DNA of 64,000 nucleotides, taken from positions 102,001-166,000 of the forward strand of contig NZ_JAAFYS010000001.1 of the NCBI RefSeq assembly GCF_012070395.1, read 5' to 3'. Within the stretch, counting starts at the first letter, position 1. Each line of letters starts with the position of its first letter. A program made the translations under genes and the position numbers. The notes under the pieces were generated by a model. That model made no database searches and was not told the DNA's origin. It was given only the letters and a program-made list of their open reading frames with translations. Below are positions 62,551 through 64,000 of this stretch, in pieces. The stretch is from Pseudoroseicyclus tamaricis (GTDB lineage Bacteria; Pseudomonadota; Alphaproteobacteria; Rhodobacterales; Rhodobacteraceae).

Positions 62551-63161
62551 TTCTGGCCGATCTTCGGCTCCGTTCCCGCGCGCAGGCGGGCGATGTTGGC
62601 CGAGTGGCGCAGCACGATGATGATCGCCAGCGCCAGGCAGAGGAGCGACAGGTCCGGCCGGCCGAGCACGTGGGCAAGGATCGGGGAGCAGACGGCCGCC
62701 AGCAGGGCGGAGAGCGAGGAATAGCGCGTCAGCGCCGCCACCACGAGCCAGACGGCGCAGGCGGCGAGGCCCAGCGGCCAGAAGATCGCGAGCAGGATGC
62801 CGAGGAACGTCGCCACCCCCTTGCCGCCGCGAAAGCGCAGCCAGACGGGGAAGCAATGGCCCAGCAGCGCAGTGAAGGCGGCCAGCTGCGCCGCGTCGTC
62901 CCCGCCCAGCCAATGGGCGAGGATCACGGCGACGGCGCCCTTCGCGGCATCCAGCAGTAGCGTCGCCAGCGCCGCCTTGCGGTTGCCGGTGCGCAACACG
63001 TTGGTGGCGCCGATATTGCCCGAGCCGATCTTGCGCAGATCGCCCAGCCCCATCGCCGCGGCCACCACCACCCCGAAGGGGACGGAGCCGAGCAGGTAGC
63101 CGGCCACCCCGAGGATCGCCAGCCACAGGCCCGGCGTCGTCATTTCCGGCAGAAAGATCAT
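62547..63161 (-). CDS. plsY: Glycerol-3-phosphate acyltransferase PlsY
   Basis: 204 aa, about five membrane helices. All three conserved loops are seen: VAGYLLGSVPFGVVVA with GSGNIGATNVLRTGNRKAA (substrate loop), FRGGKGVATFLGILLA (glycine loop) and RYSSLSALLAAVCSPIL toward the C-terminus. It uses acyl-phosphate to acylate glycerol-3-phosphate at sn-1 in the inner membrane. It overlaps pyrC by four bases (ATGA) and the small gene downstream by four bases. Confidence 0.96.
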   Translation of the reverse strand: MIFLPEMTTPGLWLAILGVAGYLLGSVPFGVVVAAAMGLGDLRKIGSGNIGATNVLRTGNRKAALATLLLDAAKGAVAVILAHWLGGDDAAQLAAFTALLGHCFPVWLRFRGGKGVATFLGILLAIFWPLGLAACAVWLVVAALTRYSSLSALLAAVCSPILAHVLGRPDLSLLCLALAIIIVLRHSANIARLRAGTEPKIGQK

Positions 63162-64000
63162 CCGAACACCCGCTCCCCCGCAACCCAGGTGCCGCGCACC
63201 TTGCCCTGAAGACGGGCGCCGTCAAAGGGGGTGTTGCGCGACTTCGAATGCAGCGTCTCGCGGTCGAGCACGAAGGGCGCGTGCTCGTCGAAGAGCACGA
63301 GGTCCGCCGGCGCGCCCGCCTGCAGCCGCCCGCCGGGCAGGCCGAGCCGCCGCGCCGGGTTGCGCGACAGGGCGCGGAACAGGCGGTTAAGGCTCAGGTG
63401 CCCGCCATGGACGAGCCGCAGCGAGGCCGGCAGCAGCGTCTCCAGCCCCACGGCGCCCGAGGCGGCGACCTCGAAGGGCAGGCGCTTGGATTCCTCGTCC
63501 TGCGGCGTGTGGAAGGAGGAGATGACGTCGATCAGCCCCGAGGCGACAGCCTCCACCGCGGCCATCCTGTCATCCTCGCTCCGCAGCGGCGGGGTGAGCT
63601 TGAAGAAGGTCCGGTAATCCGCCACGTCGAACTCGTTGAGCGTCAGGTGGTGGACGGAGATGCCGGCGGTGATGTCGAAGCCGTTGGCCTTCGCCCGCTC
63701 CAGCGGCGGCAGGGCGCGGGCCGTCGTCACCTGTCCCGCGTGGTAGCTCGCGCCCGTCATCTCGATCAGCGCGATGTCGCGGTCGAGCCCCATCCGCTCG
63801 GCCATCGGGCTGACATGCGGCAGGCCGCGCAGCGAGGCGAACTTGCCGGCGGTCGCCACCCCGGCGGCGGAGAGCCCCGGCTCCTGCACGTGGCCGACAA
63901 CGAGCGCGCCGAGGGCGCGGGCATAGGTGAGGGCGCGGGCATAGACGCGGGTGTTCTCCACCACGCGGAAGCCGTCGGTGAAGGCGACGGCGCCGGCATC
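63158..64000 (-). CDS. pyrC: Dihydroorotase (partial, 5' end outside window)
   Basis: The visible 280 codons cover the C-terminal two thirds of a class I-type dihydroorotase: GASYHAGQVTTARAL, ITAGISVHHLTLNE (metal-ligand His region), VISSFHTPQDEESKRLPFEVAASGAVGLETLLPASLRL and NPARRLGLPGGRLQAGAPADLVLFDEHAPFVLD. The N-terminal HxH metal motif lies beyond the right edge. It catalyses ring closure of carbamoyl-aspartate in pyrimidine synthesis; a free-standing or an aspartate-transcarbamoylase-bound form cannot be told apart without the rest. It is upstream of and coupled to plsY, a frequent pairing in Rhodobacterales. Confidence 0.93.
   Translation of the reverse strand, partial: DAGAVAFTDGFRVVENTRVYARALTYARALGALVVGHVQEPGLSAAGVATAGKFASLRGLPHVSPMAERMGLDRDIALIEMTGASYHAGQVTTARALPPLERAKANGFDITAGISVHHLTLNEFDVADYRTFFKLTPPLRSEDDRMAAVEAVASGLIDVISSFHTPQDEESKRLPFEVAASGAVGLETLLPASLRLVHGGHLSLNRLFRALSRNPARRLGLPGGRLQAGAPADLVLFDEHAPFVLDRETLHSKSRNTPFDGARLQGKVRGTWVAGERVFG

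Overview
The window is a high-GC chromosomal segment of an alphaproteobacterium, most likely in the Rhodobacterales (Rhodobacteraceae/Paracoccaceae sense). Support comes from the tiny aa3-oxidase subunit IV gene, the late cobalamin genes followed by a CbiX-type chelatase and a small DUF6732-like protein, the DUF1636 gene next to cobC-cbiB, and the dense overlapping ATGA/GTGA operons. The genus cannot be fixed from the sequence. Both ends cut genes: cobI at the left (3' part missing) and pyrC at the right (5' part missing).

Layout. 1-3963 (minus): cobalamin operon cobI, cobL, cobH, cbiX and a small membrane protein. 4251-7866 (plus): glutathionyl-hydroquinone reductase, a 45-codon membrane peptide, DUF1636, cobC and cbiB. 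7863-10740: Lrp-type regulator divergent from a group III PLP decarboxylase, then the amino-acid exporter pair azlCD. 10752-17823: lipoprotein, oxidase subunit IV, MBL hydrolase plus acyl-CoA dehydrogenase, lytic transglycosylase, and divergent dapA. 17828-23153: YdjM-like membrane protein, a four-gene Mn/Zn/Fe ABC transporter with a Fur/Mur-like operator, and a RibD-like reductase.

23712-56708 is an accessory cell-surface polysaccharide locus with an embedded biosynthetic assembly line. The plus-strand run is an ExoY-like initiating transferase, Wzy/ligase-like protein, GT4, secreted clan GH-A-like hydrolase with RTX-like repeats, GT2, Wzx-like flippase, a 2,097-aa type I PKS, GT2, a 1,529-aa NRPS-like protein and Wzz. 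A minus-strand set (CpsD-like ATPase, GT2, GT4, epimerase, Gfo/Idh oxidoreductase), a WecG/TagA-type transferase, and an acyltransferase-GMC oxidoreductase-SDR operon follow. The NRPS is formyltransferase-A-PCP, with a luciferase-like monooxygenase domain inserted in the A domain between core motifs A4 and A5. The PKS reads KS-AT-KR-DH-ACP-TE. Together they look like a two-protein line: an N-formylated amino-acid starter (pocket residues suggest glycine), one extension with ketoreduction and dehydration, then TE release. Its setting suggests a small acyl group or metabolite linked to the surface glycan. This is the best candidate for an undescribed system here.

57033-64000: membrane protein, greA divergent from ETF-QO, then ispE, two small proteins, plsY and pyrC.

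Four non-coding repeat families fill the gaps: (i) paired CATATG-centred palindromes, two copies, with a compensated base change; (ii) a ~144-bp element with 19-21-bp complementary arms, five copies, with a covarying base pair; (iii) GTAG-led REP hairpins arranged as inverted pairs; (iv) GC-rich hairpin units, seven copies. No tRNA, rRNA, CRISPR array, prophage or transposase gene was recognised.
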